DNA from: Archaeoglobus sp.
GTDB taxonomy: Archaea > Halobacteriota > Archaeoglobi > Archaeoglobales > Archaeoglobaceae
Length of the DNA: 36,392 nt
Assembly (NCBI GenBank): GCA_017656505.1
Contig: JACDNU010000025.1
Span: 1 to 36,392, forward strand
Reading direction: 5' to 3'
The notes under the pieces were generated by a model. The model had not been told where the DNA came from. It searched no databases and saw nothing but the letters and a program-made list of their open reading frames with translations. The position numbers and the translations under genes were made by a program. The stretch's first letter is position 1. Each line of letters opens with the position of its first letter. Of the stretch, positions 15,065 through 24,177 are shown piece after piece.

Positions 15065-15096
15065 GGGAAATCTTTGATTTCCCTTTTATTCTTTTT
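15065..15096 (+). terminator. Hairpin plus oligo-T terminator
   Basis: GGGAAATC (15065-15072), a TTT loop and GATTTCCC (15076-15083) form a perfect 8-bp stem followed by TTTTATTCTTTTT. This looks like a bacterial-type intrinsic terminator for the FMN oxidoreductase transcript. Its T-run overlaps the TATA-like TTTTTATAC of the next small ORF. Confidence 0.7.
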
Positions 15097-15141
15097 ATAC
15101 GCTGTTAAGTGAGACATTTTGTTCTATTTCAAGATCGCCTA

Positions 15142-15273
15142 ATGGAAGAGGAGGACTGGAAGTTTCTGGAAGAGCAGGTGGACAGCTACTGCAGACACTT
15201 CAGCAGGGACAGGAAAAGATATGGAAGGGGCTTCATCAAGCTCGTTCCAATTTCGAGGAGAGTATGGGGATGA
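15142..15273 (+). CDS. Small basic hypothetical protein (43 aa)
   Basis: ATG 15142 opens 43 codons beginning MEEEDWKFLEEQVDSYCRHF, with a basic second half (RDRKRYGRGFIKLVPISRRVWG). The acidic helix followed by a basic, aromatic-rich segment looks like a real small protein, not random sequence. A TATA-like TTTTTATAC lies about 45 bp upstream, leaving a leader of some 18 bases without a clear Shine-Dalgarno site. No family is recognised. It is on the same strand as ccdA and ends 53 bases before it; ccdA has its own TATA-like box in that gap. Confidence 0.45.
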   Translation: MEEEDWKFLEEQVDSYCRHFSRDRKRYGRGFIKLVPISRRVWG

Positions 15274-15290
15274 TTTATGCCTACAGATCA

Positions 15291-15298
15291 TATATTAT
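15291..15298 (+). promoter_or_regulatory. TATA-like box of ccdA
   Basis: TATATTAT is centred about 32 bp before ATG 15327, predicting a leader of only a few bases; no Shine-Dalgarno site is present. Confidence 0.5.
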
Positions 15299-15326
15299 TT
15301 ATGCCGGCTGAACCAGTAAAAATTGG

Positions 15327-16013
15327 ATGATCGGGTTTCTGGGATATCTCATCTCCTTCGCCGGAGGGGTGCTGTCGGTATTCTCACCCTGCATACTTCC
15401 GGTTCTTCCTGTCATACTTGCAACGGCGGAGGGAAAGTGGTGGAGGAGCATTTTGGTTGTTATCGGCCTAGTTTTTTCCTTTGGGGTTCTTGGGCTGGTT
15501 TTCGGTATTTTGGGCTCAATAAAAATTGTAAGTTACATAGCTTTTGTAGTTCTCTTTATTTTCGGGATTATGCTCGTTTTCGACCTTCAGGTCTCTCAAT
15601 TTGATATACTGAGTGGATTTTTTGGAAGAAAAATGGTGAAAGCCTCAACCTCCTCTTTCTATCCATTTGTTCTTGGAATGAGCCTCGGAGTGATCTGGAG
15701 CCCCTGCATTGGCCCGATTTTGGGGGCAGTAATTGGATTGGTTGCTGTAAGCGGATCTGCTTTGGGTGGAACACTTCTGATGCTATCCTACGCATTTGGA
15801 ATGGCCGTTGCCATATCAGCGATTTTAATTGCCGGCTCCAGGTTTTCGGGGAAGTTAATCGAAAATCAGACAACAATAAACCGGATTTTCGGAGCTGTAA
15901 TTCTTACATTCCTCTTCCTGATGCTGTCAGGCATTCTGGATTTCCTGGAAATTCTGCTCATTCAACGACTTGAAGGCTTTGAAGAATGGGTGAGAGGTTT
16001 TCTATCTGTTTGA
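15327..16013 (+). CDS. ccdA: CcdA/DsbD-type transmembrane thiol transporter
   Basis: 228 residues with six hydrophobic helices. Two symmetric Cys-Pro motifs define the family: SPCILPVLP with C22 in the first helix, and SPCIGPILG with C127 in the fourth. The protein passes electrons from cytoplasmic thioredoxin to extracytoplasmic thiols, for cytochrome c maturation or disulfide reduction. There is no fused thioredoxin domain and no thioredoxin gene next to it, so the extracytoplasmic partner must be elsewhere. It is convergent with RNase Z, with 21 bases between the stops. Confidence 0.92.
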   Translation: MIGFLGYLISFAGGVLSVFSPCILPVLPVILATAEGKWWRSILVVIGLVFSFGVLGLVFGILGSIKIVSYIAFVVLFIFGIMLVFDLQVSQFDILSGFFGRKMVKASTSSFYPFVLGMSLGVIWSPCIGPILGAVIGLVAVSGSALGGTLLMLSYAFGMAVAISAILIAGSRFSGKLIENQTTINRIFGAVILTFLFLMLSGILDFLEILLIQRLEGFEEWVRGFLSV

Positions 16014-16034
16014 AATTTTGACTTCCTCTAAACT

Positions 16035-16949
16035 TTATTTCTCTAAAGGAACCTCAATTTCCAGAAAATCTTCGGCAACAACAGTATTTGGAAAAATTTC
16101 CCTGGCTTCTTCCAGCAAGGGTGAGGAGTCTTTGGAGTATCGGGCACTTATATGCATGAGAACGAGTTTCTTCACCCTAGCTTTAAGAGCTATCTCAGCG
16201 GCTTCTCTCGCTGTTGAGTGCTTCGTCTCCTTAGCCCAATCGAGTAAATCATGGGTGAAGGATGCATCATGGATTAGAATGTCAGCATTCTTCGCTATCT
16301 CAGCGATCTTGTCGATAGGTCTCGTATCTCCAGTGTAAACTATCTTCCTCCCCGGCCTCGGTTCTCCTACAACCTCTTCTGGCTTAATTACTCTTCCTCC
16401 AACCTCAACGCTTTCTCCTCTTACGAGCTTCGAATACAGAGGCCCAGGAGGAATTCCGAGTTTTTCCGCTCTCTCCCGGTTGAACTTCCCCGGCCTGGGT
16501 TTTTCAATAAAAGCGTAGCCGTAGCTCTCGATTATGTGTTCGGTTTTGAATGCTATAACGCTGAAATTCCCGAAATCGAACAGCTTTCCATCCTCAACAC
16601 CGTGAACCTCTATTGGAAACTCGAAGTTATGGTAGCCGAAAAGCCGGAACATCGTAGAGAGGAAGGTTGGATTGGGTGTGTAAACGTTCAACCTTTCTTT
16701 CCTGTCGTTGAGCGACATCGTTTCGAGCAGTCCAAAAAGGCCAATGAAATGGTCGGTGTGCAAGTGAGTAATAAAGATGTTGTTCAGCCTTTTGAAACCA
16801 GTCTTCGCCCTCATCATCTGTCTCTGCGTTCCCTCCCCGCAGTCGAAAAGTATCCTCTCTCCGTTGTAGTTTAAAAGAATAGAAGATGGATTCCTCTCAA
16901 CACTCGGAATCGTGCCCGAAGTGCCGAGAAAAGTTATTTTTAAAAACAT
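16035..16949 (-). CDS. rnz: Ribonuclease Z (tRNA 3' endonuclease)
   Basis: Removes 3' trailers from pre-tRNAs. 304 residues with a metallo-beta-lactamase core: FLGTSGTIPS at the N-terminus, the metal site HLHTDH (62-67), GDTRP, and HISARYS near the C-terminus. The GIPPGPLYSKLVRGES segment corresponds to the exosite region of the short RNase Z form. ATG 16949 follows rps10 by 26 bases without a Shine-Dalgarno site, and a T-rich stretch lies in that gap, so it may be read through from rps10 or start from a weak promoter there. Confidence 0.96.
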   Translation of the reverse strand: MFLKITFLGTSGTIPSVERNPSSILLNYNGERILFDCGEGTQRQMMRAKTGFKRLNNIFITHLHTDHFIGLFGLLETMSLNDRKERLNVYTPNPTFLSTMFRLFGYHNFEFPIEVHGVEDGKLFDFGNFSVIAFKTEHIIESYGYAFIEKPRPGKFNRERAEKLGIPPGPLYSKLVRGESVEVGGRVIKPEEVVGEPRPGRKIVYTGDTRPIDKIAEIAKNADILIHDASFTHDLLDWAKETKHSTAREAAEIALKARVKKLVLMHISARYSKDSSPLLEEAREIFPNTVVAEDFLEIEVPLEK

Positions 16950-16975
16950 CTCGGAAAATTAGTTTAAAAAAGAAA

Positions 16976-17296
16976 TCAGGTTTCGAGGACTATCTCTATG
17001 TTCACATCCTTCGGAACTTGGATTCGCATGATCTGCCTTAAAGCTCTCTCATCGGCAGCGATATCAATCAATCTCTTGTGGATTCTCATTTCCCAGTGGT
17101 CGTAGGTCTCAGAACCCTCTCCGTCAGGTGCCTTTCTGACTGGTACAACCAGCCTTTTCGTTGGCAAAGGCACCGGGCCGCTCATTTCAACTCCAGTCTT
17201 AGTGGCTATTTCCTTTATCTGGTTGCAGATTCTATCGAGATCCACCGGATTCAATCCAGAGAGTCTGATCCTTGCTTTGTAACCCTTGATCGCCAT
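16976..17296 (-). CDS. rps10: 30S ribosomal protein S10 (uS10)
   Basis: 106 residues of archaeal uS10: [21 protein letters not shown] at the N-terminus, [23 protein letters not shown] carrying the loop that reaches into the 30S head, and [12 protein letters not shown]. It follows tuf by 27 bases with a GAGGG ribosome site, the usual archaeal tuf-rps10 pairing. Full length. Confidence 0.98.
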   Translation of the reverse strand: MAIKGYKARIRLSGLNPVDLDRICNQIKEIATKTGVEMSGPVPLPTKRLVVPVRKAPDGEGSETYDHWEMRIHKRLIDIAADERALRQIMRIQVPKDVNIEIVLET

Positions 17297-17323
17297 GGAA
17301 AACCCTCGGAAAATAGGAAAAAA

Positions 17324-18595
17324 TTAGGTTCTCTCTGTGAGGTCGAGAACCATTCCTGCAGCAACAGTCTGTCCCATATCCCTGATCGCAAATCTGCCTA
17401 GGGGTGGGATCTCCTTAACCTTCTCTATTACCATCGGCCTTGTTGGCTCGAGCTTGACTATCGCAGCATCTCCAGTCTTCAAGAATTGTGGGTTCTCTTC
17501 CTTTGCTTGGCCAGTTCTTGGATCAATCTTCTTCTGCAACTCAACGAACCTGCATGCGACCTGAGCCGTGTGAGCGTGTACGACAGGTGTGTAACCTACG
17601 GTTATAGCAGTCGGATGCTGCAATACGACTATCTGGGCTGTGAAGTCCCTCACGACAGTTGGCGGATTATCTGTATGTCCGCATACGTCTCCTCTTCTGA
17701 TATCGTTCTTGCTAACTCCTCTCACGTTGAAGCCTATGTTGTCGCCGGGAACAGCTTCGGGAATCGCCTCGTGATGCATTTCAATGCTCTTAACTTCTCC
17801 GCTTACGGCTGGCGGCATGAATATGACCTTGTCTCCCGTCTTAAGCACTCCAGTCTCGACTCTGCCTACTGGAACGGTTCCAACACCGCTTATCGAGTAA
17901 ACATCTTGCACAGGGATCCTCAAAGGTTTGTCGATGGGCTTCTCCGGAGCCTTGAACATGTCGAAGACTTCAAAGAACGTGGGGCCATCGTACCAAGGCG
18001 TTTTGTCAGACTTCTTTATGACGTTATCGCCGTAGTAAGCTGAGGTTGGGATCATCGGTATTTCATCAGCCTTATAGCCAACCATCCTGAGGAGCTTTGC
18101 AACCTCTTCCTTGACTTGTTCGTATCTATCTCTGTCGTAGTTGATCTTATCCATCTTGTTTATCGCAACGACGAGCTGATTTATGCCGAGTGTTCTCGCC
18201 AAGAACACGTGCTCTTTCGTCTGAGCTTGAACGCCATCGTTAACGTCGACAACAAGAATTGCAGCATCAGCCTGGCTCGCTCCGGTAATCATGTTCTTGA
18301 TGAAGTCCCTGTGGCCGGGGCAGTCGACAATCGTGATGTAGTACTTGTTCGTCTCAAACTTTCTGTGAGCAACGTCGATCGTTATGCCTCGCTCCCTTTC
18401 TTCCTTAAGCTTGTCCATGACCCATGCAAACTCGAAAGTAGCTTTTCCTTTCTCCTGTGCCTCCTTCCTGTATTTCTCTATGATGTGCTCTGGAATCTCT
18501 CCCGCCTCATAAAGCAGCCTTCCTATTAGCGTGCTCTTCCCGTGGTCTACATGCCCGATCATGGCAATATTGATGTGCTCCTTCTCCTTAGCCAT
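17324..18595 (-). CDS. tuf: Translation elongation factor EF-1alpha (aEF1A)
   Basis: GTPase delivering aminoacyl-tRNA to the ribosome. 423 residues with G1 GHVDHGKST (14-22), the effector region [16 protein letters not shown]3 DCPGH (91-95) and G4 NKMD (146-149), followed by two beta-barrel domains ending in [10 protein letters not shown]. It has its own TATA box and a predicted leader of about 60 bases with GGAGG 9 bases before the ATG, unlike the leaderless genes nearby. It is separated from EF-2 by the RCK/antiporter pair, whereas many archaea keep rps12-rps7-EF2-tuf-rps10 together. Confidence 0.98.
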   Translation of the reverse strand: MAKEKEHINIAMIGHVDHGKSTLIGRLLYEAGEIPEHIIEKYRKEAQEKGKATFEFAWVMDKLKEERERGITIDVAHRKFETNKYYITIVDCPGHRDFIKNMITGASQADAAILVVDVNDGVQAQTKEHVFLARTLGINQLVVAINKMDKINYDRDRYEQVKEEVAKLLRMVGYKADEIPMIPTSAYYGDNVIKKSDKTPWYDGPTFFEVFDMFKAPEKPIDKPLRIPVQDVYSISGVGTVPVGRVETGVLKTGDKVIFMPPAVSGEVKSIEMHHEAIPEAVPGDNIGFNVRGVSKNDIRRGDVCGHTDNPPTVVRDFTAQIVVLQHPTAITVGYTPVVHAHTAQVACRFVELQKKIDPRTGQAKEENPQFLKTGDAAIVKLEPTRPMVIEKVKEIPPLGRFAIRDMGQTVAAGMVLDLTERT

Positions 18596-18650
18596 AATAC
18601 CAATCCTCCATAATTATTCTTTTTAGCTTTCCAGTTTTTATCCTATTCTA

Positions 18651-18675
18651 GCTATCTTCAATCGCTTTAGATAGC
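18651..18675. promoter_or_regulatory. Inverted repeat near the tuf start site
   Basis: GCTATC (18651-18656) and GATAGC (18670-18675) flank 13 bases between the tuf TATA box and the predicted transcription start. The arms are short, so it may be chance. Confidence 0.3.
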
Positions 18676-18679
18676 GGGG

Positions 18680-18688
18680 TATATAAAA
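18680..18688 (-). promoter_or_regulatory. TATA box of tuf
   Basis: TTTTATATAC on the minus strand is a near-consensus archaeal TATA element about 90 bp before ATG 18595, giving a predicted start near 18655. Confidence 0.75.
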
Positions 18689-18867
18689 CTTTCACTGGGG
18701 AAATCCTTGATCAACGTCCAGCCAAACTTAAATTGGATTGAGCTTTTTTCGAAAGTTTTTGAAGGAAGAAAAACGCAAAGCATGTCAGGAGATCGAAATG
18801 CATTTATGGATTTACGGGGCATGCAACAATCTTGTATCTCTCTTTCACTAGAAAGAGTTTTGATCAA
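18689..18867. repeat. Pair of 26-bp bipartite direct repeats in the tuf/RCK gap
   Basis: Two copies of CTTTCACT, ten variable bases, then the palindrome TTGATCAA occur at 18689-18714 and 18842-18867. The 16 fixed positions and the 10-base spacing are identical. The first copy touches the upstream edge of the tuf TATA box; the second lies about 50 bp upstream of the RCK promoter. The 127 bases between have no supported gene. A hairpin CTCTTTC/GAAAGAG with an ACTA loop (18840-18857) overlaps the second copy. Confidence 0.6.
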
Positions 18868-18919
18868 GTTGAATGTGGTTAATGGTTGTTTTTAGCAGAT
18901 AAGATAATTCCTGAAAATT

Positions 18920-18928
18920 CTTATACAT
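18920..18928 (+). promoter_or_regulatory. TATA box of the RCK gene
   Basis: CTTATACAT is centred 25 bp before the GTG start at 18949, predicting a leaderless transcript. Confidence 0.6.
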
Positions 18929-18948
18929 GAATTTCCATAGATTGTAAT

Positions 18949-20145
18949 GTGTTTTTAATATTCGGAAGTGGTAGAGTAGCTCGTGAGATAGCAAAGAAAC
19001 TCGATGATTATCTGCTGATCGTAGAGGATCGCAGTTTGGCGGAAAAACTGGAAAGAGAGGGTTTTAAAGCTGTATGGGTAGATCCAGAGGATCTGATTAA
19101 CCTTCCTCTCAATCTCCCTCTCAAAGATTCTACAGTTATACTTGCGTCTAACCTCTCTCGTAACCTTAAGATAGCGGAAATTGTGAAAGGAATTGCTAGG
19201 GACGTTATTGCAGTTGGGGAAAAACCGGAAGCTTGTAGTATCTACTCCGAGATGGGAATTTCGAAGGTCTGCGGAACTGCAATAGCCGCAACTGTACTCT
19301 CAGAGGTTTCAGAACTTAAAAGGAGGTACGTAGAGGTTAAAATCGACCGCTATAATGAAGGCCAGAACCTGAAAGATCTTGATCTGGGAGATTTCTGCAC
19401 GATCTTATCGGTTATAAGGGATGGAAAGCTCATGAAACCCCATCCAGAGCTGAGGTTGAAAAAAGGTGATATTCTGGGCGTGCTCTGTGGTAGAGAAGTC
19501 AGGTACACAAAACATCCCTTTGAAGAGGTTTTTGTCGTTTTAACGGAGGAGAAAAATTCAGAAAAACTTCTCAAGGAGGTTGAACTCTTTAAGAGCAAGT
19601 TTCAGTCTCACGTGCTTTTCATGCACAAGATTGGCGATACCTTGGCATGTACAACCGCTGAACCTGAGAATCCAAATCCCGTTGGGCTGGATGAAGCGAT
19701 CAGGATCGTAAAGGAGTTCAGGGTAAAACCTGATCTTATAATCTCGGATGTTGGGAAAAAGGATGACTCCCTTCTGGAAGAAACAACCTCAATCGCTCCA
19801 TTACTGATTGCAAAGGGGAAAAATGCTTATGAGAAAATTCTCACAATCGTTAATACCGCAGACCCATACGATCTTTTAAATGCTGCAGTTTCCCTCGGGA
19901 TCTCATGTAAATGCAAGATTCTCTTTCTCGATGTCTCCCAGCTTTCCCTACTCTCAAAATTCACGGAAACTCCAGGTCTGGAAATAAAAGTCTCGAAAGG
20001 TAATCAGGTAATAGATGCTGTGAAGGAAGCAAGATCGGATTACGATCTAATATTGGTCTCTTGGAAGAATGATGTTGGGAACATAGATTTTGGAATTCTC
20101 AAAAAAATAATTTTCGACACTCAAGCATCTGTCATTGTTGTCTAA
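18949..20145 (+). CDS. RCK (TrkA-like) regulatory protein with USP-like C-terminal half
   Basis: 398 residues. RCK-N is at about 1-115, starting MFLIFGSGRVAREIAKKL with the dinucleotide-binding GSGRVA. RCK-C (TrkA-C) is at about 125-182 (EGQNLKDLDLGDFCTILSVI, PELRLKKGDILGVLCG). The remaining 215 residues look like two universal-stress-protein-type alpha/beta units (about 193-291 and 295-398), each ending in a buried strand such as SIAPLLIAKGK or ASVIVV. RCK domains gate K+ channels and antiporters in response to nucleotides or ions. GTG 18949 is the start; the ATG two bases earlier is out of frame. The antiporter follows 9 bases after the stop, so this is very probably its regulator. Confidence 0.85.
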   Translation: MFLIFGSGRVAREIAKKLDDYLLIVEDRSLAEKLEREGFKAVWVDPEDLINLPLNLPLKDSTVILASNLSRNLKIAEIVKGIARDVIAVGEKPEACSIYSEMGISKVCGTAIAATVLSEVSELKRRYVEVKIDRYNEGQNLKDLDLGDFCTILSVIRDGKLMKPHPELRLKKGDILGVLCGREVRYTKHPFEEVFVVLTEEKNSEKLLKEVELFKSKFQSHVLFMHKIGDTLACTTAEPENPNPVGLDEAIRIVKEFRVKPDLIISDVGKKDDSLLEETTSIAPLLIAKGKNAYEKILTIVNTADPYDLLNAAVSLGISCKCKILFLDVSQLSLLSKFTETPGLEIKVSKGNQVIDAVKEARSDYDLILVSWKNDVGNIDFGILKKIIFDTQASVIVV

Positions 20146-20154
20146 GGTGATCTG

Positions 20155-21294
20155 ATGGAAGTCTACGATTTTTATAATATAGCCATCATAACATCCGTTG
20201 CTTTCGCCTCTCCAATCCTCGCAGAGAGATTGAGGGTTCCAGCTGTTGTAGTTGAGATAGTTGCCGGAATAATTCTTGGTGTGAGCTTTTTGAATCTCAT
20301 AAAAAATTCTGAGTGGGTCTCTTTTCTCTCCGCTCTGGGTTTGATATTTCTTATGTTTCTATCGGGTCTTGAAATCGATTTCAACCTTCTGCTAAAAAAG
20401 GAGAACGTTTTCAGACCCCTTATCTATCTATCCATCTCCTTTTCACTCGTCCTCCTTATAACTAGGCTTCTCGGACTGGATTTCATCTACGCGATACTTC
20501 TCACCAATGTCTCAGTTGGAATAGTTATGCCCACTTTGAGGGAGTTGAAGATTGAGACGAGCAATTTCGGACAGGTGGGGATTGTGACCTCTCTGCTAAC
20601 AGATTTCACAACGATGTTCCTGCTTTCGATTTACGTAATCCTTCTTACAACTGAGGGCGGAATCTTGCAGATTGCACTTCCTTTTGGCATATTCACAATC
20701 TTCATTCTTTCCTATTATCTGGGAAGACTGGCAATCTGGTATTTTCCCGACTTCATGTCAAAGTGGTTTGAAGAGGATCCGATGGAACTTGGAGTTAGAG
20801 GCTCCATCGCCATAATCATCTTTTTCGTTGGTGTATCCTATTTTCTGGGCGTTGAGGCAATTCTTGGGGCGTTTCTGGCCGGAACTCTCTTTTCCCTAAC
20901 CTTTAGATCGGGAGAAGTATTATCTAGAAAACTTTTCGGTATCGGATACGGGTTCCTGATCCCCATATTTTTTATACAAACCGGAGCCTCTACGAAGTTG
21001 ATTTTCGACTTCAGTGCGATTTACTTCATAATTCTTCTCCTTCTCATCGCGTACACGGTCAAGATCTTTCCATCGTTTGTTGTTTTTGGAGATAGGATTA
21101 AAGCTTTGAGTTTTGGAATCTTGCAAACCTCCAAACTAAGTTTAACTATAGCGGCGGTTGAGATAGGTTTCAAGCTCGGCTTAATCTCAAGCTTTGAAAA
21201 AACGAACATAATTCTTTTTACGATTCTAACATCTCTCCTCTCACCAACCCTCTTTAAGTTTTATACGAAGAAGTATGAGAAATTGATTGATTAA
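20155..21294 (+). CDS. CPA2-family cation/proton antiporter (Kef/Na+-H+ exchanger type)
   Basis: 379 residues with about eleven to twelve transmembrane helices (PF00999-type). The N-terminal FASPILAERLRVPAVVVEIVAGIILG and LGLIFLMFLSGLEIDF are classic for CPA2. The ion-site helix contains LLTDFTTMF, so the carboxylate is preceded by Thr, not the Asn or Asp of electrogenic exchangers; Kef-type K+/H+ exchange is therefore plausible but unproven. It lacks its own RCK domain, which is supplied by the preceding gene. ATG 20155 has GGTGAT upstream, so it is translated from the RCK mRNA by a Shine-Dalgarno site. Confidence 0.9.
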   Translation: MEVYDFYNIAIITSVAFASPILAERLRVPAVVVEIVAGIILGVSFLNLIKNSEWVSFLSALGLIFLMFLSGLEIDFNLLLKKENVFRPLIYLSISFSLVLLITRLLGLDFIYAILLTNVSVGIVMPTLRELKIETSNFGQVGIVTSLLTDFTTMFLLSIYVILLTTEGGILQIALPFGIFTIFILSYYLGRLAIWYFPDFMSKWFEEDPMELGVRGSIAIIIFFVGVSYFLGVEAILGAFLAGTLFSLTFRSGEVLSRKLFGIGYGFLIPIFFIQTGASTKLIFDFSAIYFIILLLLIAYTVKIFPSFVVFGDRIKALSFGILQTSKLSLTIAAVEIGFKLGLISSFEKTNIILFTILTSLLSPTLFKFYTKKYEKLID

Positions 21295-21330
21295 GTTAGA
21301 ATTAAGAAGGATTGAATTAAAATTAGAGCA

Positions 21331-21362
21331 GAATTAATTAAAATTAAACGAAAAATAAAAAC
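21331..21362 (-). terminator. T-rich terminator of the EF-2 transcript
   Basis: Read on the minus strand, the 60 bases after the EF-2 stop hold several oligo-T runs (TTTTTATTTTTCG, then TTTAATTTTAATTAATT) and no stable hairpin. The antiporter gene converges from the other side. Confidence 0.6.
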
Positions 21363-21388
21363 TTTGTTAAGCCTAACTCTAGTCTCAC

Positions 21389-23575
21389 TCAGGCAACGAA
21401 GTCTTCAGGTTTTGGAATTTCCAACTTCAGACCCTTTCTCTTCCTGACTTCCATTATGAAATCCTGAAGCATTCCAGAAGGAACTAGCTCAAATCCTGAA
21501 ACTTCGGTGCTCCAGATGGCCTTCCCTGCCGTTGCAGATCTGATGTCTCCGGCGAAACCGAACATCTCCTTAACCGGAGCCTTTGCTATAACCGTTACCA
21601 TGTCTCCCTCCGTTTTCATCTCGAGAACTTGTCCTCTCCTTCCCTGAATCTCCCTCGTCACATTTCCGAGCATGTCTTGAGGCACAGAAATGAAGACCTT
21701 CTGATAAGGCTCAAGCAAAGTCGGATTCGCTTGCAGTATGGCTGCGAATATTGCAGATCTCACTGCCGGGATAACTTGGGCTGGGCCGCGATGCACGGCA
21801 TCTTCGTGCAGCTTGCAATCAACGAGCTTGACTTTAACTCCCATTACCGGCTCCCTTGCCAAAGGCCCTGCACGCATCGCCTCTCTGAAACCCTCTAAAA
21901 TGAGCTCCATCGTCTCGTTCAGGTACTGAATACCTTTCGTTACATCGGTAAAAACGTTTCCTTCGTAGTACTCCTGAACTCCCGCAGCCTCCTCCTTTGT
22001 AAGCCCAGCCTCCTGAAGGAGTCTCCTCCTCTCCTTTTTATCCATTTTCATGTCAACGGTTCCTTCCTTAAATGCCTTAAGTACAGCCTCGGGTAGAGGC
22101 TCGACGACGATGTAAAATCTGTTGTGCTTGTTGGGGCTTTTGCCCTCTACAGTTGGTGAGACAGCAGTCACGGTTTCTCTGAAAACGACTATCGGCGGGG
22201 AGGTTATGACGTCGAGGTTCCTATCTCTTCTTATCTTTTCAACCGTAACTTCTAAGTGAAGCTCACCCATTCCGCTAAGCAGATGCTCTCCCGTCTCCTC
22301 GTTAAGCGTAACTTGCAGCGTTGGATCTTCCTTAGCTATCTGCCTTAAAACTTCGATGAGCTTCGGTAAATCCCTCGGATTCTTTGCTTCGATTGCCATT
22401 GTCACCACCGGCTCGCTTACGTGCTTTATCGCCTCGAAAGGTATGAAATCCTCGAGGTTCGTACATGTCGAGCCGGCAACGGCATCCTTTAAGCCCACAA
22501 CTGCCACGATGTTTCCGGCCGGCACCTCTGGCACGTCAACCCTCCTCGGGCCCATGAAAAGGCCGACATTCTGGATTCTGTTCTTGGCCTTGCGATCGAC
22601 TATGTAAAGCTCCACTCCACCTTTGAGCGTGCCGCTGAAGAGTCTTCCAACAGCTATCTCACCAGCATGCGGATCGGCTACGATCTTCGTGATCATTAAG
22701 GCTATCGGACCTTTAGGATCGCATTTTGCCATCGCTTGGCCCTCAGGGCTCTCAAAATTCCCCTTCCATATGACCCTTATTCTCTCTTTTTGCGCCTGCA
22801 ATGGATTGGGGAGATGCCTGATAACCATGTCCAAAACAACTCTGTGGAGAGGTGATCTCTTCGAAAGCTCGTCAGTCTGGCCGTTCTGGATCATCTCCGT
22901 CACTTCTTTAAATCCAACTCCAGTCTCCTTCATCGACGGAACGCTTACCGCCCACTTGTATAGAGCTGAACCAAAGGCAACGCTTCCCTCTGTAACCTCT
23001 AGCCTCCATTCCTTGTATCTCTCTGGCCTCATCGACTTTATCAGCTTGTTGACGTCATTTATCACCTTTAGCAAACGATTCTGCATCTCTTCTGCAGATA
23101 ATTCGAGTTCTTTAATCAGTCTGTCAACCTTGTTGACGAAGAGAATCGGTTTAACGTTCTCTCTCAGTGCTTGGCGTAATACCGTCTCAGTCTGGGGCAT
23201 TACTCCCTCGACAGCATCGATGACAACTATCGCTCCATCAACAGCTCTCATAGCTCTTGTAACGTCTCCTCCAAAGTCCACATGCCCAGGAGTGTCGATG
23301 AGGTTGATCAGGTATTCTTCACCCTTATATTCGTGAACCATTGAAACGTTCGCAGCGTTGATCGTTATGCCTCGCTCCTGCTCCTGCTCATCGAAGTCTA
23401 GGTAGAGCTGTCTTCCTGCGAGCTCCTCGCTTATCATCCCCGCTCCTGCCAAAAGGTTGTCGCTGAGCGTCGTTTTGCCGTGATCAATGTGGGCAACAAT
23501 ACCCATGTTTCTTATTTTCTCAGGCTTGTACATCAGCTCTGTAATCTTATCGATCATTTTTTTCGCTCTGACCAT
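21389..23575 (-). CDS. fusA: Translation elongation factor EF-2 (aEF2)
   Basis: Translocase GTPase, 728 residues from ATG 23575 ([20 protein letters not shown]). A longer in-frame opening reaches 23671, but it would overlap rps7 and adds an unrelated basic stretch, whereas GGTGG precedes the chosen ATG. G1 AHIDHGKT is at 28-35, with NKVD further on and [10 protein letters not shown] as G3. The diphthamide His lies in [15 protein letters not shown] near residue 600, the substrate of the archaeal diphthamide pathway. No intein. Last gene of the polymerase/ribosomal cluster. Confidence 0.97.
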   Translation of the reverse strand: MVRAKKMIDKITELMYKPEKIRNMGIVAHIDHGKTTLSDNLLAGAGMISEELAGRQLYLDFDEQEQERGITINAANVSMVHEYKGEEYLINLIDTPGHVDFGGDVTRAMRAVDGAIVVIDAVEGVMPQTETVLRQALRENVKPILFVNKVDRLIKELELSAEEMQNRLLKVINDVNKLIKSMRPERYKEWRLEVTEGSVAFGSALYKWAVSVPSMKETGVGFKEVTEMIQNGQTDELSKRSPLHRVVLDMVIRHLPNPLQAQKERIRVIWKGNFESPEGQAMAKCDPKGPIALMITKIVADPHAGEIAVGRLFSGTLKGGVELYIVDRKAKNRIQNVGLFMGPRRVDVPEVPAGNIVAVVGLKDAVAGSTCTNLEDFIPFEAIKHVSEPVVTMAIEAKNPRDLPKLIEVLRQIAKEDPTLQVTLNEETGEHLLSGMGELHLEVTVEKIRRDRNLDVITSPPIVVFRETVTAVSPTVEGKSPNKHNRFYIVVEPLPEAVLKAFKEGTVDMKMDKKERRRLLQEAGLTKEEAAGVQEYYEGNVFTDVTKGIQYLNETMELILEGFREAMRAGPLAREPVMGVKVKLVDCKLHEDAVHRGPAQVIPAVRSAIFAAILQANPTLLEPYQKVFISVPQDMLGNVTREIQGRRGQVLEMKTEGDMVTVIAKAPVKEMFGFAGDIRSATAGKAIWSTEVSGFELVPSGMLQDFIMEVRKRKGLKLEIPKPEDFVA

Positions 23576-23588
23576 CGCTACCACCTGT

Positions 23589-24170
23589 TTATCTTGCGCT
23601 CTTCGCGACTCTTTCAACTTCTTCCTTCTTCGCCACAGCAAAGCTCTTGCTATCGTTATTTGCTGCAGCAATAATTTCTTCAGCCAAACAAACCTCTATA
23701 CTCTTTTTCGATTTAAAGCTGGCCCTTCTTGCACCTTCAGCTATATTTCTCAGCGCAACATCCAGCCTTCTCAGGCTTGAAGTGTCAACGGATTTTGGCA
23801 CTGCAATTCCGCCATATTTGAGTCTGACTATCTCCTCCCGAGGGCCAGCATTCATAACAGCATCAACCAAAACTTGCAAGGGATTCTGCTTGGTTCTTTT
23901 CTCGATAATCTCAAAAGCCCCTTTAACGATATTATGGGCCAGAATCTTCTTTCCCGTATTTTTCTCCTTTCTCATTACCTTGTTTATCAATCGCTCGACG
24001 ATGAACACCTTTCTTTTTCCAAAGGGAATTTTCGAGTGCCTTCCATGGGTGTGATATACGTATGTCGGCTTTAAAGAAATGTAGTTCTTTAACGCTGGAT
24101 CCTTGATCTCCACCTCATCCGGGTTGTACTTACCAAAAACAAGCAATTCTTCCTCGCTAAAACCGTACAC
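23589..24170 (-). CDS. rps7: 30S ribosomal protein S7 (uS7)
   Basis: 193 residues. Core motifs are [41 protein letters not shown] and [36 protein letters not shown], the archaeal/eukaryotic-type uS7 with an N-terminal extension. It organises the 30S head near the E site. The start is GTG 24170, four to five bases after AGGTGA. EF-2 starts 13 bases after the stop. Confidence 0.97.
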   Translation of the reverse strand: MYGFSEEELLVFGKYNPDEVEIKDPALKNYISLKPTYVYHTHGRHSKIPFGKRKVFIVERLINKVMRKEKNTGKKILAHNIVKGAFEIIEKRTKQNPLQVLVDAVMNAGPREEIVRLKYGGIAVPKSVDTSSLRRLDVALRNIAEGARRASFKSKKSIEVCLAEEIIAAANNDSKSFAVAKKEEVERVAKSAR

Positions 24171-24177
24171 GCTTTCA

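Noticed and set aside
17486-18043. 185-residue + strand frame opposite tuf
   Set aside because: Antisense to the conserved EF-1alpha gene; composition is that of reverse-complemented codons, with no initiation signals.
18667-18895. Two short opposing frames (62 and 66 residues) in the tuf/RCK gap
   Set aside because: They overlap each other on opposite strands, span the tuf promoter and direct repeats, and show no recognisable domain or ribosome site.
22623-23336. 237-residue open frame on the + strand inside EF-2
   Set aside because: It is antisense to a certain EF-2 gene, low in complexity (Ser/Thr/Leu-rich) and has no promoter or ribosome site; it is a shadow of codon bias.
23576-23671. 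N-terminal extension of EF-2 up to 23671
   Set aside because: It would overlap the rps7 coding region by more than 80 bases and has no counterpart in EF-2; ATG 23575 with GGTGG upstream fits the family length.
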